Source: Trogon surrucura (taxonomy: Eukaryota; Chordata; Aves; Trogoniformes; Trogonidae). Taken from it: a stretch of DNA of 64,000 nucleotides. A program made the translations under genes and the position numbers. The DNA lies in the NCBI GenBank assembly GCA_020746105.1, contig CM036619.1, positions 69,429,635 through 69,493,634 of the forward strand. The letters run 5' to 3'. The stretch's first letter is position 1, and every line of letters begins with the position of its first letter. Of this stretch, positions 12,786-24,964 are shown in pieces. The notes beneath the pieces are model-generated. The model was not told the origin of the DNA and did not search any database. It was given only the letters and a program-made list of their open reading frames with translations.

Positions 12786-13050
12786 ACTGTTTGTACCTGG
12801 TCATAAATACAGAGCAGTCTCACCTCCTCCTCATACTCTGTTCCTTCATTAGAGGGAAGGATCTGCATCGACTGGGTGGAGACAGTATTGGAAATGATGG
12901 ATCAACCATGTATTTCACTTGCATGAAAACATTCTCATCATGCCTCGTGCTGACATCAACATCATCAGGCAAGTTGCGTGCCTATGTAAAGTGTTGCTTT
13001 TCAGAAACCCTGTGCTATCTTTAAAATTTCATTTCATGTTTGAAGCATAT

Positions 13051-13182
13051 CCTAGAATCCTAGAATCTTAGAATCCTAGAATGGTTTAGGCTGGAAGGGA
13101 CCTTAGAGATCATGTTATACAACCCCCCTGCCATGGGAAAGGACACCTCTCATCCAAAACTGCTCTGTCACCAAAAGATCCC
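13051..13182 (-). mobile_element. Short CR1 LINE 3' end, minus strand
   Basis: The plus strand shows four near-copies of the CR1 terminal octamer (ctagaatc, ctagaatc, ttagaatc, ctagaatg). These are followed by 'gtttaggctggaagggacc', 'ttagagatcatg' and 'cccccctgccatggg'. This is the 3' untranslated region of a second CR1, separate from the copy 270 bp to the left because it has its own terminal octamers. Its wording is closer to the copy at 40.8 kb than to its neighbour. No coding part remains. Confidence 0.88.
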
Positions 13183-15051
13183 TTTGAAAAGAGGTCCTTC
13201 ATTGAAGTCCTGAAGCCACAGGAGAAGTAATAGATTGCATAAATGAGTTCCAAAAATAATAAAAAAACCCTGAGCACTGAGGCATTCATTTTTTATGAAC
13301 TATATCACATTATCCTTTTGCAGTAGGGAAATAGTTACACAGCTCTCTATATTGCATTATTTGAGTCTCATCCCCCAGTCTGTATCTGTGTCAAATGCCA
13401 TGGACTTGAATTAAAAAAAGAAGAGTTCAGTCATTAATTTTACTGGAAGTATTATCTAAAAATATATGGTGGTTTTCTGTGTTTAATAAGCAAACTTTTA
13501 AGAAATAAATATGTTTATGAATAATAAAAAGTAGTCTGAGGAAGTGATAATCAAGACTCTTGTTGAATATAAATAAGGATTAAAGACTTCTGGTAGGAAA
13601 AATTGCTCCTAACGCAATCTTACCTGCTGCAGCTGGTATAAATGTTTGAGGACATAACCCGGTCTTTGTGCTGAAAAATCATTTGTAATAATAGACAGGG
13701 TATAAGAATGAGTATCAGGAAAGAAGTTCTGGACAGTAGAATATATTATGCTTCAGAATAATATCCCATGAGAAATGTTGGAAGTTACCTGAGAAATTGA
13801 AAATAAAATTGGGAAAATAGCCAAAAACAAATGGCAAGGAATGATTCAACACCGGCAAGTAAACAGAACGACAAATCATATTCTAAGGAGAGCATTAATA
13901 AGCCATTTTTAAAGTATCAGTTGTTTGAAAGCTGATATTCCAATATACTACCATGTTGCTGATCATCCTTAGTAATCCCGTAATTATGATTTGGAATTCT
14001 GTTATGTATTTCTTTGGTGATTCTCCCTCCCAAAGTTACAAGTAAGCAAGAAAAGGATGCGAGTTTTAAGTGACAGTTTCTGAACATTTGGCTGATTTGC
14101 CTCTTTCTCTTCTAGTTTTCATGCTGATATTATATGTTTAGTTTTTCCCTGAAAACATGATTTAATCAAGTAGAAGATGGTGTTAAAGAAAAAGTCTAGA
14201 TAATGAAATTGATCATGATGAAATAGCCTCTACAAAGTTCAAAATCCACAGATGGCCTAAACCTGATATTAGTTGTTTTGTTTTCATTTTAAATGCATTT
14301 GTCTTCTGTCACTGCTTCTTCTATGGACAAGAAGATTTTACTTAAAATCACTCAAAGGGAGAACACAATGCAATAGTTCTTTGCCATAGTATTTTGCTTG
14401 TATTGGTGACAGCAATGCAAACACTATAAATACCAAATGTTTTTGCATGTTCAGGATTGTATAACTGATAAAAAATAACATTGAATATATCAGCCTGTTC
14501 TGTTTTTCTTCTGGAATTAGTAGAGATAAACTGCTTTTACTCAATAGACATTAGCTTGACTGAGTAATTTACTAGCAACTCCATTCCCACTGATTATTAA
14601 CTCTTCATAAACGAGTTATATGATGCTCTGTTTGCTTGAAACTCATAAGAATTTGCAGACACTGAGTTCTAACAACTGTTTTATAAATAATACAGAAAGG
14701 AAATATAAGTATGAAAAATAGAGATCTGGAGGAAATACTGAATCAATTTTCTCTTCTGCTGCTCTTCAGAATATTTCACAGTTTTTGTTTCTATTTGAGA
14801 TGCACTCTTTTTGAACCAAACTTTTTCCATTTAACATGTGATATAACTATTAAGCTATTATTCTAAACTTTGTCTAGTTTCCTTGACCGACATTAAAATT
14901 CTTCCATTTAAGATTTTCGTGAGTATCTGCATCCAAGTGTGTCATTTTCTGCTCTTCTTTTACAAGCATTATCACCTTATAGCACACTGTGCTGGAAATA
15001 AACAGCAAGCATTTTGAACCAAAAATGTGTCCTTGTGTATTAAGACAGCAA

Positions 15052-15075
15052 CAGCAGCAGCAGCAGCAGCAGCAG
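15052..15075. repeat. (CAG)8 microsatellite
   Basis: Eight uninterrupted CAG triplets, preceded by CAG CAA, are read directly. On the opposite strand the tract would encode polycysteine, polyalanine or polyleucine depending on frame. The open frame through it on the minus strand (14874-15080) begins with a run of C residues and is an artefact of the repeat. Tracts like this are often length-polymorphic. Confidence 0.97.
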
Positions 15076-15556
15076 CTCACTCTTTTATGCTGGAATAAAT
15101 TAGCTCTTTAATTTAGTTTCATGAAAAAAATACAAACTAGAAGCAATTCTCTTGTGTATAGACCAACATTAAGCCTCATACACAGGTAACAGTCAATCCA
15201 TTAACCTTTGCTTTGAGCTTAACCTGTGTGTCCCTCGCATCACAGTTGTTCCTCCTTTTAATACCTTTTCCTTAATAGTTGCTCACCCACAACTGAAAAG
15301 GGCAGAGCAGCTTCTCGTGACATTGACTGTGCCACTGCAATAATAAGCTTCTCTTTTCTTTTCTTCCAACCTCCTGCCTCACTATGGTGTCAGCAACCAT
15401 TTTTTGGGGGGGAAGGTAATCTAAAAAGAGCTGTAGAGGCAGAGGTCATGTTAAACTGTAACGCAAATGTTATTCCTCGATTATCTAGCTGGGGTAAATG
15501 TCAACTGCTTCAGGCTAAAGCAATTGGAAAAGCAGAGTGTGTGAATCTAACAAAGG

Positions 15557-15572
15557 GAGAGAGAGAGAGAGA
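15557..15572. repeat. (GA)8 microsatellite
   Basis: Eight GA dinucleotides followed by a purine-rich run (acaaggagagtgagctgggg). It forms a polypurine stretch on the plus strand of about 45 bases with few interruptions. Confidence 0.95.
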
Positions 15573-16964
15573 CAAGGAGAGTGAGCTGGGGGAGGGGGAA
15601 TTTAAACTGGGCCTAGTTTGATGGCTAGTATGTTAAACTGGCTCTTCTCCGTATTTCTTTTCTCCAGTGGACAGCAATGCCGTATCAGCTGCATGTGGTC
15701 TAAACCGAGCTTTCCTCATCCATTCTTTTGTAATAAGTATGTCTGTAACAGAAACTGTTGTGCGCTGAGACAGCAGCTTAAACGGCATTTAAACACTTGA
15801 GGGATCAGTGCTCGTCCCACTTACTGAAGAAATAAGTAATAAATAATGTGGGAATAAAGATATAGTTAATCCTGTAGAACAATAGGACATTTTGAAAGTA
15901 TTTAATATACTTTGCACTTTGAAGAAGCAAAGTATGATACGGCATTGCTTATAGTTATTGTTATATTTAATACAATTTGAAATAGGATATATATTAAAGA
16001 GAACAAAGTCGCTGATATGAGTAAGGAGTGAACATGCTTGTTATTCTTCTTGTGTGAGAATATTTTTATTAATCATCAATGAATACATTCAGTACTGAGC
16101 ATCCCAGATTATTTTTTCAGTTTTCTATCATCACGTATCATTAATTGTGCCACTGATTCCTGCAGCTGATCACAAAATAGAAAAATAAATATTTGTTTCT
16201 TAATGCAAAATGAAGATTGGAATGATAAATATGAGTCACAAATTCTGACATAATTTCTGGAAATACATGAAAAAAACCACCAGATCGCTTTACTCCCTGA
16301 TATCTTTTCTCCTTCTGGATGTAGTGCTTTCAATTCTTCTATAAAGGATGGGCTGCAATTGGTACACTGAACTAGAGTGGGCATTCTGATGATATTGTTG
16401 ATCAGTCTGGGCAAATTTAAGGAGTTTCTGCTGATCAACTGAGATGCAGAAACCACTGGTATGATTGGTCATCACATATTTCAATACAAACTTAAGTAGA
16501 GAGGTTTAAAATGTTACTGGACATTTACTGTTTTAATAGCTAGCTAAAGACAATAATTTTTAAACTATGCAAACATAGTTCTCCAAGTGTGCCCACTGCA
16601 CGTTTGTGTCCCAAGGCCTGGAGTTCCATCAGCAGCTGGACAGAGGAGCAGGCTCACAGATAACTTGTTCTGTAAACATTATGTTATTTCGTACTGAAAA
16701 GCTATTCCCAACACCTAGAATTGTCCCCAACAATGAAGAAGATCTTACTGTAGCTTCTGTTCATTTGTATTCTATATTTGTGTAGCACTGACCAAACCAT
16801 GTCTATGATATGAAAGTTCTTTTGCTTCGTGAGCACAAAACATCCAAGTCAATGCTGCTTCACTTACCAAAAGATATTGTTGATTTAGTAGCCAATAGGT
16901 CCAGGAAAGTGTTCATTTCCTTTTGCATGGCACCTGTTACACTGCATCTATCCTCCCTATATAA

Positions 16965-17446
16965 GAAAATTATTGACAAACTGGAGTAAGTTCAGCAGAG
17001 ATCCACCAAGATGCCTACAACTATGGAACACTTGACCTCGGTGAAAAGAATGAGGAAACAGGGCTTGTTCAGCCTGGAGAGGGCTTTTGGGGGGTGATGT
17101 AATAATAGCTTTTCAATGCTCAAAATGAGGTTATTAAGAGGAGGGAGCTAGGCTTTTGACTGAGTTGCATGATGCGAGAAGAAATCAAAACAGTCATAAA
17201 TTGAAACAGAGGGGGTCTGATTTAAAAAAAAAAATTTTTAACCAGAGGACATTCAAGCACTAGAAGAGGTTGCCTAAAGGTTAGCCTGAGAGTCTGTGCA
17301 TTCTCCTTTCTTGGCTGTTTAAAAGGTTAAATAAAAACCTCAGCAACTTGGTCTGATTTCACAAGTGACCCTGCTTTGAACAAGCGGTTGAACTAGAGAT
17401 CTCCGGGAGGTCTTTTCCAACCTGATAATTCTGCTTTGTGATTCTT
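16965..17446 (+). mobile_element. Old, decayed CR1 LINE, plus strand
   Basis: The region follows a CR1 3' portion in order. A 'aaactggagtaagttcagc' block is followed by 'agagatccaccaagatg' (the KLE.VQ.R..KM segment). Near 17061-17100 come 'cagggcttgttcagcctgg' and 'agagggcttttggggggtga'. Near 17200 is 'aattgaaacagagggggtct', and near 17250-17270 'gcactagaagaggttgcct'. The 3' untranslated part has 'cagcaacttggtctgatttc' and ends with 'ctccgggaggtcttttcc', 'aacctgataattctg' and 'tgtgattctt'. All frames are broken. The wording belongs to a different CR1 branch from the copies at 30.7 and 58.1 kb. Confidence 0.82.
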
Positions 17447-20400
17447 GTTTGGGGTTTTGGAGAGGAGCTCTGAAAAGAAATAAACCAAAAAGCTTCTTCA
17501 CATTTCTGTAACTTCCTCTCGACCCATGAAAATAGTATGAGAAAGTCACAGCAACAGAACGTGTGTCAGCAACAATTACAGTTTTCAGTCATTTCACAAA
17601 CCTGACTTTTCAGTTATTTCACAAAAATGCTCTTAGCTTTTCAATAGTCATCTAGAGCTGTGTTTTATCTTTAACACATCAAAACACACTGGGAGACAAA
17701 AGACCTTGAGTGATGTTGACTTGAGTGGTGTGAATGCTTGACTCACTGACACGGAGAGCGTATCTGAATATAACCAATTATTTTGTACAGTTGGAGGGAC
17801 AAGCAGCCTGGGATAGTGTCATGGCTGCCACAGAGGCCAAGAAACCACTGGCAAACAGTCAAGTAGTAATTTTATCAAGTGTTAAATCTGTCTAACAATT
17901 TCTTCTGAAAAATGGTTCTGGGATTTCACGCAGTTCTTGTGGAATGGAAGGCAATAGAAAGAAGCAGGTAAGAGATAAATTCACACTTCAACTGAAGTCT
18001 GGTGGTGTGGTTTTAAGGTTAAAAATTAACCATGTTCTTAGTTTTAAAATCTACTGCTATGCCATTGTTTTCTTTCCCAGATTACTGTGATCAGATGATT
18101 TGTATAATCACTTGCCTACATGAAGTATGCCTGAAAGTTGCTTTTGGGTTTCCAGATTAAGTGATGAGCTCATTTCCTGGTGGTGACAGGAGCTAAAAAA
18201 ACAAATATACAGAAATCCATTAGAACTAATTCACCCAAACAACTTGAGTGAATCACTCAATGCCCTTCCCTCACTGGGGAAAGAAATCAATGACTTGATG
18301 ATAAAATTAAAGATTTTTTAAACAAAGGAATGTATTTTTAATGATCATAACAGTATCATGAAAAATGTGCAGGAGTATCTATCAGCCTCGTAATCTGTTT
18401 TCGGTAAGTACATATGTGCATCATTAACTTCCCACATCTAGGGTCATCCCTGTGAAAATTAATGGGTATTTTCATATGCTTTAAGAAAAAAATCATAAGC
18501 ACTGCCTTAGAAGATTTAAGAAACAGAAGGAAAATCAGGAATAATTGTTGGAATTTAATCTTTACAGTCAGAAACTTTGGATGGAAGAATAAAAGTAGTT
18601 TAAAATGTCTAGCACTATTTCTTTTGTACAGTAATTTGTTGTTAATTATTTTAAAAATGACTGTAATTTGGGAAAGCATAGCTGTTGCAAAGAGAAGATA
18701 GTGTGCAATGAGCTGGCTAGTGTTATTAGGTCTTCCAGATTTAATACATTTTAATTCATGGACTAACCAAAAATGTGAAAGACTAGGATTGACTTGTGAT
18801 AAAAAGTTTTTAGAAATTTTATGCTTGGGAAGAAACATTGTATGGTCTTAGGAGAATGTGAAGAGGTGGCTAAATTCCTGGAAATAAATATCTGCATCAC
18901 TAGAAGACTCGTGATATATCATGACTCCTTTATTTAGAAGCAGAAGATGATAAGGTGGAAAAACTGGAATTTAAATTTTGGTGCATATTAGTGAGAATTA
19001 AGATACAATTTTGCTATCTAATAAATGTGTTCTGACCTAGCTAAGAGATTTGGACCTGATGTAGGAATCACCTGGTAAAATTCTATAATCCGAGTGAATC
19101 AGGACCCCTGACAAAGACTATAAAATCTGTTGAATGTGTGACCCAGAGGCGTGAGTAATTGTGCTGCCACTGAGTGCAATGCAGAAGAACTGCTTTATAA
19201 AACCTAGGGGCTGAGCCTTGACATGTTTTGACATAAAACTTTGAATTCTTCAGTTTAGTAATTGACATGAAAAAGCTTGCACACTGTAAACTGTTATCAC
19301 TAATATTGTGGACTTCACAAACAGGACACTAGAAATATTTATGAAACTCAGACATCAAAGTAGTTTCTTTTTATCTCTCCTTTCACCCAGCACTGGTAAA
19401 GCCTAATTGAAATACAATAATTATAAATGAGCTTAGCTTCTCAATTTAATTTCCTTGTGAGTAGTTTCATTTATTTTTCTTAGGCTTTGTTAACATGTTT
19501 TAATTAAAAGATTTAACAAAGCTCAAGATACAACGTGCTGTTAGGTATAGGAACATAATGGGACATATTTACGGAGAACTGGTGAACCTCTTTTTATAAG
19601 TTTGCCTGTTTGTGCAATTGAGAGAGTAAATTTGCTCATGAATCTGAGGAACACTATCATGTGGGAAACCAGGTATCAGAAACAGACTTTTCCAAGTCCA
19701 GCTCAGTTTAAAGCTGGTAAAAAGAATTCTGCATCCCTATTACTAGATTTTACTTAATTTAAACATAAGTTCCACTCATAGCAAGAAAACTTTAAATGAT
19801 ATTGACCATGAAAGCCATACTAAGAAGTACTTTTTCAGCAGTCACAAAATAACATCTGCAAGAAGGCTAACCCCAGATTAACCAAATATCCACAAAGATT
19901 CACTTATGGTGAAAACAGCATAGGAAGTCAACCATTTAGCTAGAGGCACTAAGGGGAAGATAAATCATTTCAAATATCAACACCTGTGCCTTACAGATGT
20001 CTCAGTCTTTTCATTCCATTGCTGGAAAATATAAAAATGAAACACCAATATGACTTTACTGGGAAATTATTTAAGGTGTAAAGACAGAGGGAGTATTGGA
20101 AGTCTTGGTTTGGGAGATCAGTTGAATACATTGATATCATGACACTGGGAGAGTGAGCCTGCAAAGAAGCCAAAGAAGGGTCTCAGACTGCCTTTTAGAA
20201 TTTCCATGTAGTTATCACAGGTAAAATTGTTTTAGCTAAATAAATGTTCTTACTCTGGATGACAAAGTTACTACAAAATCTAAAATTACAGTTTGAACAT
20301 ACAGAAGAAACAGGCTTAGTAAAAGCCATTATAACTCCTATACCTTTTATATTGATAATATTAATTTGGGATTAAATTTCTTTACAAAGAGTATGCACCC

Positions 20401-23400
20401 AATGGATGAATATGTGGTCTAAGACTAAAGAGGAAAGTTTCTCCAATTCTTCCGGCAACAACTATCCAACACTTGGATTTCCTGCTGTATCTAAACCAAA
20501 ACAGTAATTTAGGCAGTGGACCATGAAAGGAAAAAAATGATGATGATAAAAATGTGGATTATTTATTCTTATGAAAAGTATAACAGTATATTTCCAGAGG
20601 GTCACATACTTGTGAACATTTTCTGGTTTTGATGATCCATTGAAAAGTCTTGAATATGTAAAAGTATCCATGCCTTTCTCATGTTTAATGCATGTTTTGT
20701 GTGAACTTGGATTGTGTAAAAAGAATTAGAGTACTGTCATGCATGACTCATTCAAAATGTGCAGAAATACTAATCTTTCCATTTGTTAAGCATCTTTATT
20801 TATTTGAAATCATACATGCATTCCAAAGAAAAGAGCAACTGCCCTTCGCTCTCATCAGTCTTTTACACATTCAAAAAATATGACTGAACAAGGAGACCAA
20901 AGGAATCTCCCTTCAGTCCCAATTCTCAGTATAATTTTCCATTTTTAAATCCTGTTTTGCCCCATCTGTAATTTCAACTAAAATAGAAACAATTGACTTG
21001 AAATTTTTTTGCCAGAGTGAGTCATTTCCCTGTGAATCCTTCTGCTTATCCCACAGAATGCTTTCCAGGTGTGTGTAAGCAAAAATTCAGGTAGATTTCC
21101 ATTTTTGAGGTTTTGCTAATTTGCTTTCTTTTTAAATTCTCCAGAATGTTTGGGCCTCAGTATTTTTTTTTTAATTTCATCACGGTAGTTTTTTCTTTGT
21201 AGTCTCCAACAAGAGCAATAAAACAAACAAACAAACCACAAAATTATTATTCTCCATTTACCAAGTCTGGACAGAGTCCCTGTGGCTGGTCCAAAAATAA
21301 CCCTTCCCACCTATTTGCTCCTTGGATAAAGCAAAGATGAAACTTAATAGCCCTGTGTGCCAGCATTTGCTCTCCCAGAAATTCTGCTCCTCCCTTCAGT
21401 CTGCAGCGAGCCTGGTACCTTCCTTCTTGCCATGCAGACTCCTGCTTGGGAGGAGCAAGTCAGCATTGGTCCTGCTTCCTGACTCCTGAGGAGCTTATTG
21501 TGGTAGACATTCTCACATAATCGGTTAGCCTCTGTACAAAGGCTCCCTTCCAAATTGTGGCAAAGGCAGAATTCCCTATAAAGCAAGAAAAACTTCATGT
21601 AATTAGTCAGTGGCTGGAGAAAATGGTATGGCTAGGTGTAGTTCTCAGCTGGAAACAATTCAAAACCATGTCTCTTGTCTCCCAAAAGCACTCTTTAAAC
21701 ACTGCTAGGCAGGAAAAAGAAAACATTTTTTCTCACACTGAAATTTCTACTTTACATAATACATTTAAAAACACATTGGTTGGAAGGCTGCTAGGTTTGA
21801 AAGCAATTCACTAGTCTTGTGGCTTGTACATTCACTCAGTAAAGCAGGGAAAGGGGAAGAACAAGCTGACCTCCAGGTTCTGCTAGACGACCTCCTCATG
21901 GGTTTTAGGCAAGACCTTTGTGACAACAAGAACACAACTCTTTGGAACAGGAGTTTGAAAAGAGTCCTTTAAACTTTTGAGAACCTCCGTGATTCCAGCA
22001 TAAAGAAAAGATCAGAGGGTGAACACAGGGGGATGGTTAGAGTGCACAGGTTGAGTTTACGTTTTGTGAGGGACTCCAGGTATTTATTTCTCCAGATAGA
22101 GACAGTTTCGACTCTATTTCTAGACTTGTCACATATTAGGGGGGTTTGCCTGTATTGCTTTTGGTAAGAAAACATGATTTATATATTCATGTAGTGATAT
22201 GTGATTCAGAACATTTAAAAAAAAAGTAAAAAAAATAGTAAATAACTTTTTAGAGAAAGTAAGGTAGCACTGTAAAGTCCTGAGCAGCTACTTAGCTGAA
22301 CTCATAGAAAGGAGCACACAATGAAACATAAATACTAGTGCCTTTAAACAAGCACTCACGTACTCAGCTACCACGAGTCTGGGTTAGTCAATGTTATAAA
22401 GAGAAGTTTATGAGAAGACAACAACCCCATGTCACCATGCACAGGAATGTTTGTCTCCCTGTATTGTAAAATACAGCTTTCTTACTAGTACTTTGCCTAG
22501 GCTTCTGAGGCAACCAGTTGAATTTTACTGAGTGAGAATATGTCATACAGCCAGATTTTCAGTAATGCTCCCTGAGCATGAAATCAATGAGGTTGCAATC
22601 TGCCAGCATCATTGGTTTTTAAGTCCCTTGGTGTTAAGGATGACAGCACCAGTCAGGGCAAGTCAAGCTCAGTGAGTTTCCAGACAGCTCTACTGGCCTG
22701 TAGCACTATTCACGGCACTAGTCAAAGTGTGAATTAGCCTTTATTTGCATCAACTGCTTTATCCTGACTCTTTTTTCCTTTGGTCACTCTGAAGGAAAGA
22801 TTTGTTCTTTCCTTCCGTGGGTGCTTTATGGCTGCCTCTTGGGATCTAAGTACTCAAAAGAGAATTGGTAATTTGCACTGAGTGAGAGTGCCTGTAGCAT
22901 ATCCCAGGAGGTTGTTTTTTTCTCGGGAACACTATTTTCATTTCCTGGTCATCTTCTTCATTCAAAACAAAAATTGTCTGAGCAATTGTTCACTGTCTTC
23001 CTGAACTTCATATCTAGAAGGTGGTGTATTGTATCTGTGGCAAAATAAAGAGCAACAGATGAAAACATTTCACTTATAGAGTCATTTTCTGCTTCAAAAC
23101 AGCTCCATAATGAGTAGCACCACCAGGTGAAGATTGATGGACATCTAGCCCATCTCTTTCCCTTTCTAGGGAAATAAGCTAAGTGCATTGGTTTTGTGCT
23201 GTCTTGTTAGCTACCTTGGTACAAAGACACAGTAAGACTTTGTCTGGGACAGTGCAAGAGCTATTTGTTACCTTGTGAACCATCCTGACAGCTGCAGTTG
23301 GCTGTATGGATATATTTGCAGACTGGTGCTTGCACAGTGGTGGCTACTGCTAAGCAAGGTCTTTAGGTATTGCAAGGTCCTTTAAATTAAGATAAGAAAG

Positions 23401-23845
23401 TATACTTACAAGTAGAGTTTTTACCAGAAAGTGAATATACATACAGAAATGGATCTCTTGAAAAAACTTTGTACAACGTACTAATTTTCAGAAATGATTC
23501 ATTCAGTTTGCTCTGGAAAAAGAAACTCCTGCACACCATTTCCCGTAATAAAGGAGTTTTGGATGCATTTGCAATAGCAAGCTTCACGAAAACTAGCCTA
23601 CGATTGCTCCACACTATCATTTTCCTTCTTGGGGCGTAAAAAAGGGAAAGACACATAACATAATCAGGAAACTAGGTAAAAAAAAATAGGTTAAAATAAA
23701 GAAGAAAAATTAATAGATCTATTCCAAACTACTTACATATATTTCTTGAATCTCAGCTTGCTTTGGTTACATGACACTTCTGCTTATGCTGTTTAACTTT
23801 TCTGTCGTAAAACACTCTTACTTAACTGGAAAGGATATGGTGTGT
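17447..23845. other. Unique AT-rich non-coding DNA
   Basis: About 6.4 kb without a recognised gene or mobile element. The longest minus-strand frame (18356-18838, 160 codons) is low in complexity, rich in F, L, K and I as expected from AT-rich DNA, and matches no family I know. A slightly GC-richer piece lies at 21350-21550. The minus-strand frame at 23387-23656 ends at a good-looking splice donor word (GTAAGTAT) but has no convincing family. Confidence 0.55.
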
Positions 23846-23850
23846 GTCTG
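23846..23850. repeat. Target-site duplication GTCTG, left copy
   Basis: GTCTG directly precedes the LTR end and is repeated exactly after the other end at 24965-24969. A 5-bp direct repeat flanking TG...CA ends is the footprint of retroviral integration. Confidence 0.8.
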
Positions 23851-24023
23851 TGTGGTGGTTTGACCCTGGCTGGTGGCCAGGTACCCACACAGCTCATCTA
23901 TCACTTCTCTTTTTCTGCTAGGCAGGGGGAGAAAATGGCCCATGGTTTAAGATAAGGACAGGGAGATCACCTGTGTCAACTGTCCTGGGCAAAATAGACT
24001 CAATTTTGGGGAAATTAGTTAAA

Positions 24024-24029
24024 TTTATT
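24024..24029 (-). promoter_or_regulatory. LTR polyadenylation signal AATAAA
   Basis: TTTATT on the plus strand reads AATAAA on the element's own strand, about 170 bp before its 3' end. This is a suitable place for the signal that ends R in the LTR. If so, R is unusually long, near 750 bp, measured from the TATA-like word. Confidence 0.45.
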
Positions 24030-24058
24030 AAAGAACAAATCAGAGAAGAGTAGTAAGG

Positions 24059-24074
24059 AAAAAAAAAAAAAAAA
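24059..24074. repeat. A16 homopolymer inside the LTR
   Basis: Sixteen A residues on the plus strand, followed within 30 bases by another A-rich run. They lie between the AATAAA and the C-rich stretch of the LTR and probably grew by slippage after insertion. Confidence 0.95.
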
Positions 24075-24333
24075 GAGAAACAACAAACAGATCTAAAAAA
24101 AAAAAGAGACAGTAACACTTTTCCCCCACCTCTCCTTTCTTCCTGGGCTTAACATTAACCCCAGTGTATCCACCTCATGCCCTCCAGCGGTGCAGGGGGA
24201 CAGGGAATGGGGGTTGCGGTCAGTTCATCCGATGTCATTTCCACCACTTCTTCTTCCTCCAGGGGAGGACTCCTCACTCTTTCCCTGGGCCATTGTGGGG
24301 TCCCTGTCAGAGGAGATGATCTTCACACACTTT

Positions 24334-24576
24334 CTCCGATGTCAGTCCTCTCACAAGAGTCAGTTCTTCACAAACTGCCTCCACGTGAGTCTCTCCATAA
24401 GGTGCAGTCCTTCAGGGGGAAACTGCTCCAGCACGAGTCCCCAATGGTGTCACGAAAGTCCTGTCAGCCAGCCTGCTCCGGTGTGGGCTTCTCTCTCTCC
24501 ACAGGCTACAGGCTCTGGCAGCAACTTGCTCCAGCATGGGCTTCCTTCAAGCATTCACTCTCTCCGGTGTGGGGTT
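24334..24576. repeat. Degenerate tandem repeat inside the LTR
   Basis: Six related phrases of the form CTCC-(a/g)-(g/c)-N-tgg-g start at 24334, 24379, 24426, 24476, 24529 and 24562. They read ctccgatgtcagtcc, ctccacgtgagtct, ctccagcacgagtcc, ctccggtgtgggct, ctccagcatgggct and ctccggtgtggggt. Spacing is 45, 47, 50, 53 and 33 bp. A looser seventh phrase (ctccagcgcctgg) is at 24680. The array gives the LTR its high GC content. Confidence 0.7.
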
Positions 24577-24800
24577 CTCCATGGGCTGCATGTGGACATC
24601 TACCCCTTGTCACCTCCATGGGCTGCAGGGGGGCAGCCTGCTTCACCATGGTCTTCACCACAACCAGGGGAACTCTCTGCTCCAGCGCCTGGAGCACATA
24701 CACCCCCTCACCTTCTTCACTGACCTTGGTGTCTTCACATATTCTCACTCCTCTCTCACTCTGCCAACGGTTGTGAGGCGTAGTTCTTTTTTCCCCATTT

Positions 24801-24808
24801 CTTAAATA
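24801..24808 (-). promoter_or_regulatory. TATA-like word in solo LTR U3
   Basis: TATTTAAG on the element's strand lies about 155 bp inside the LTR 5' end. This fits a retroviral U3 core promoter by position and sequence. Transcription from it would run leftward. Confidence 0.4.
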
Positions 24809-24964
24809 CGTTTTCACAGTGGTGTTCTTATCCTATCGTTTCTGACAGGTTCAGCCTTGGCCAGTGGTGGATCCATCTTTGGAACCAGTTGGCATTGGCT
24901 TCTTGCAGAAGCTATCCCTGCAGCTCCCCCTGCCACCAAAATCCAGCAAGACAAACCCAATACA

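Larger units (their letters stand above)
13183..16964. other. Unique non-coding DNA with CAG and GA tracts
   Basis: No gene or mobile element recognised over about 3.8 kb. The first 1.5 kb is very AT-rich. The stretch at about 15180-15820 differs in texture, with mixed composition, a G8 run near 15405, a (GA)8 tract and few decay signs, and is reported as a possible conserved or exon-like segment. Overlapping minus-strand frames at 16109-16484 (115 and 64 codons) are in different frames over the same DNA and neither has a recognisable family. Confidence 0.55.
23851..24964 (-). mobile_element. Solitary avian ERV LTR, 1114 bp, minus strand
   Basis: On the minus strand the element begins TGTATTGGGTTTGTCTTG and ends AGGGTCAAACCACCACA, giving canonical TG...CA termini. 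Both sides carry the same 5-bp word GTCTG (23846-23850 and 24965-24969). With only one LTR, no internal retroviral genes and intact duplications, it is best explained as a solo LTR left by recombination between the two LTRs of a provirus. I recognise the sequence as a long LTR type widespread in bird genomes. A 5-bp duplication fits a class III (ERVL-like) or another 5-bp-duplicating group, but I cannot name the family. A minus-strand TATA-like word (24801-24808) and an AATAAA (24024-24029) fit U3 and R. The GC-rich centre holds degenerate repeats spaced 33-53 bp. Several open frames of 85-200 codons inside it are accidental. Confidence 0.9.

Noticed and set aside
18356..18838. 160-codon minus-strand frame
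   Set aside because: It is dominated by F, L, I, K and S as expected for AT-rich DNA, with no recognisable motif and no start or splice context.
22958..23656. Minus-strand frames at 22958-23188 and 23387-23656 with good-looking splice words (TTTTGCCACAG acceptor, GTAAGTAT donor)
   Set aside because: The acceptor leads to frames that hit stops within 25 codons, and the donor belongs to a different frame. They do not combine into a gene model.
24177..24817. Overlapping frames of 89-199 codons on both strands at 24.2-24.8 kb
   Set aside because: They lie wholly inside the solo LTR and reflect its GC-rich degenerate repeats. No retroviral protein motif is present.
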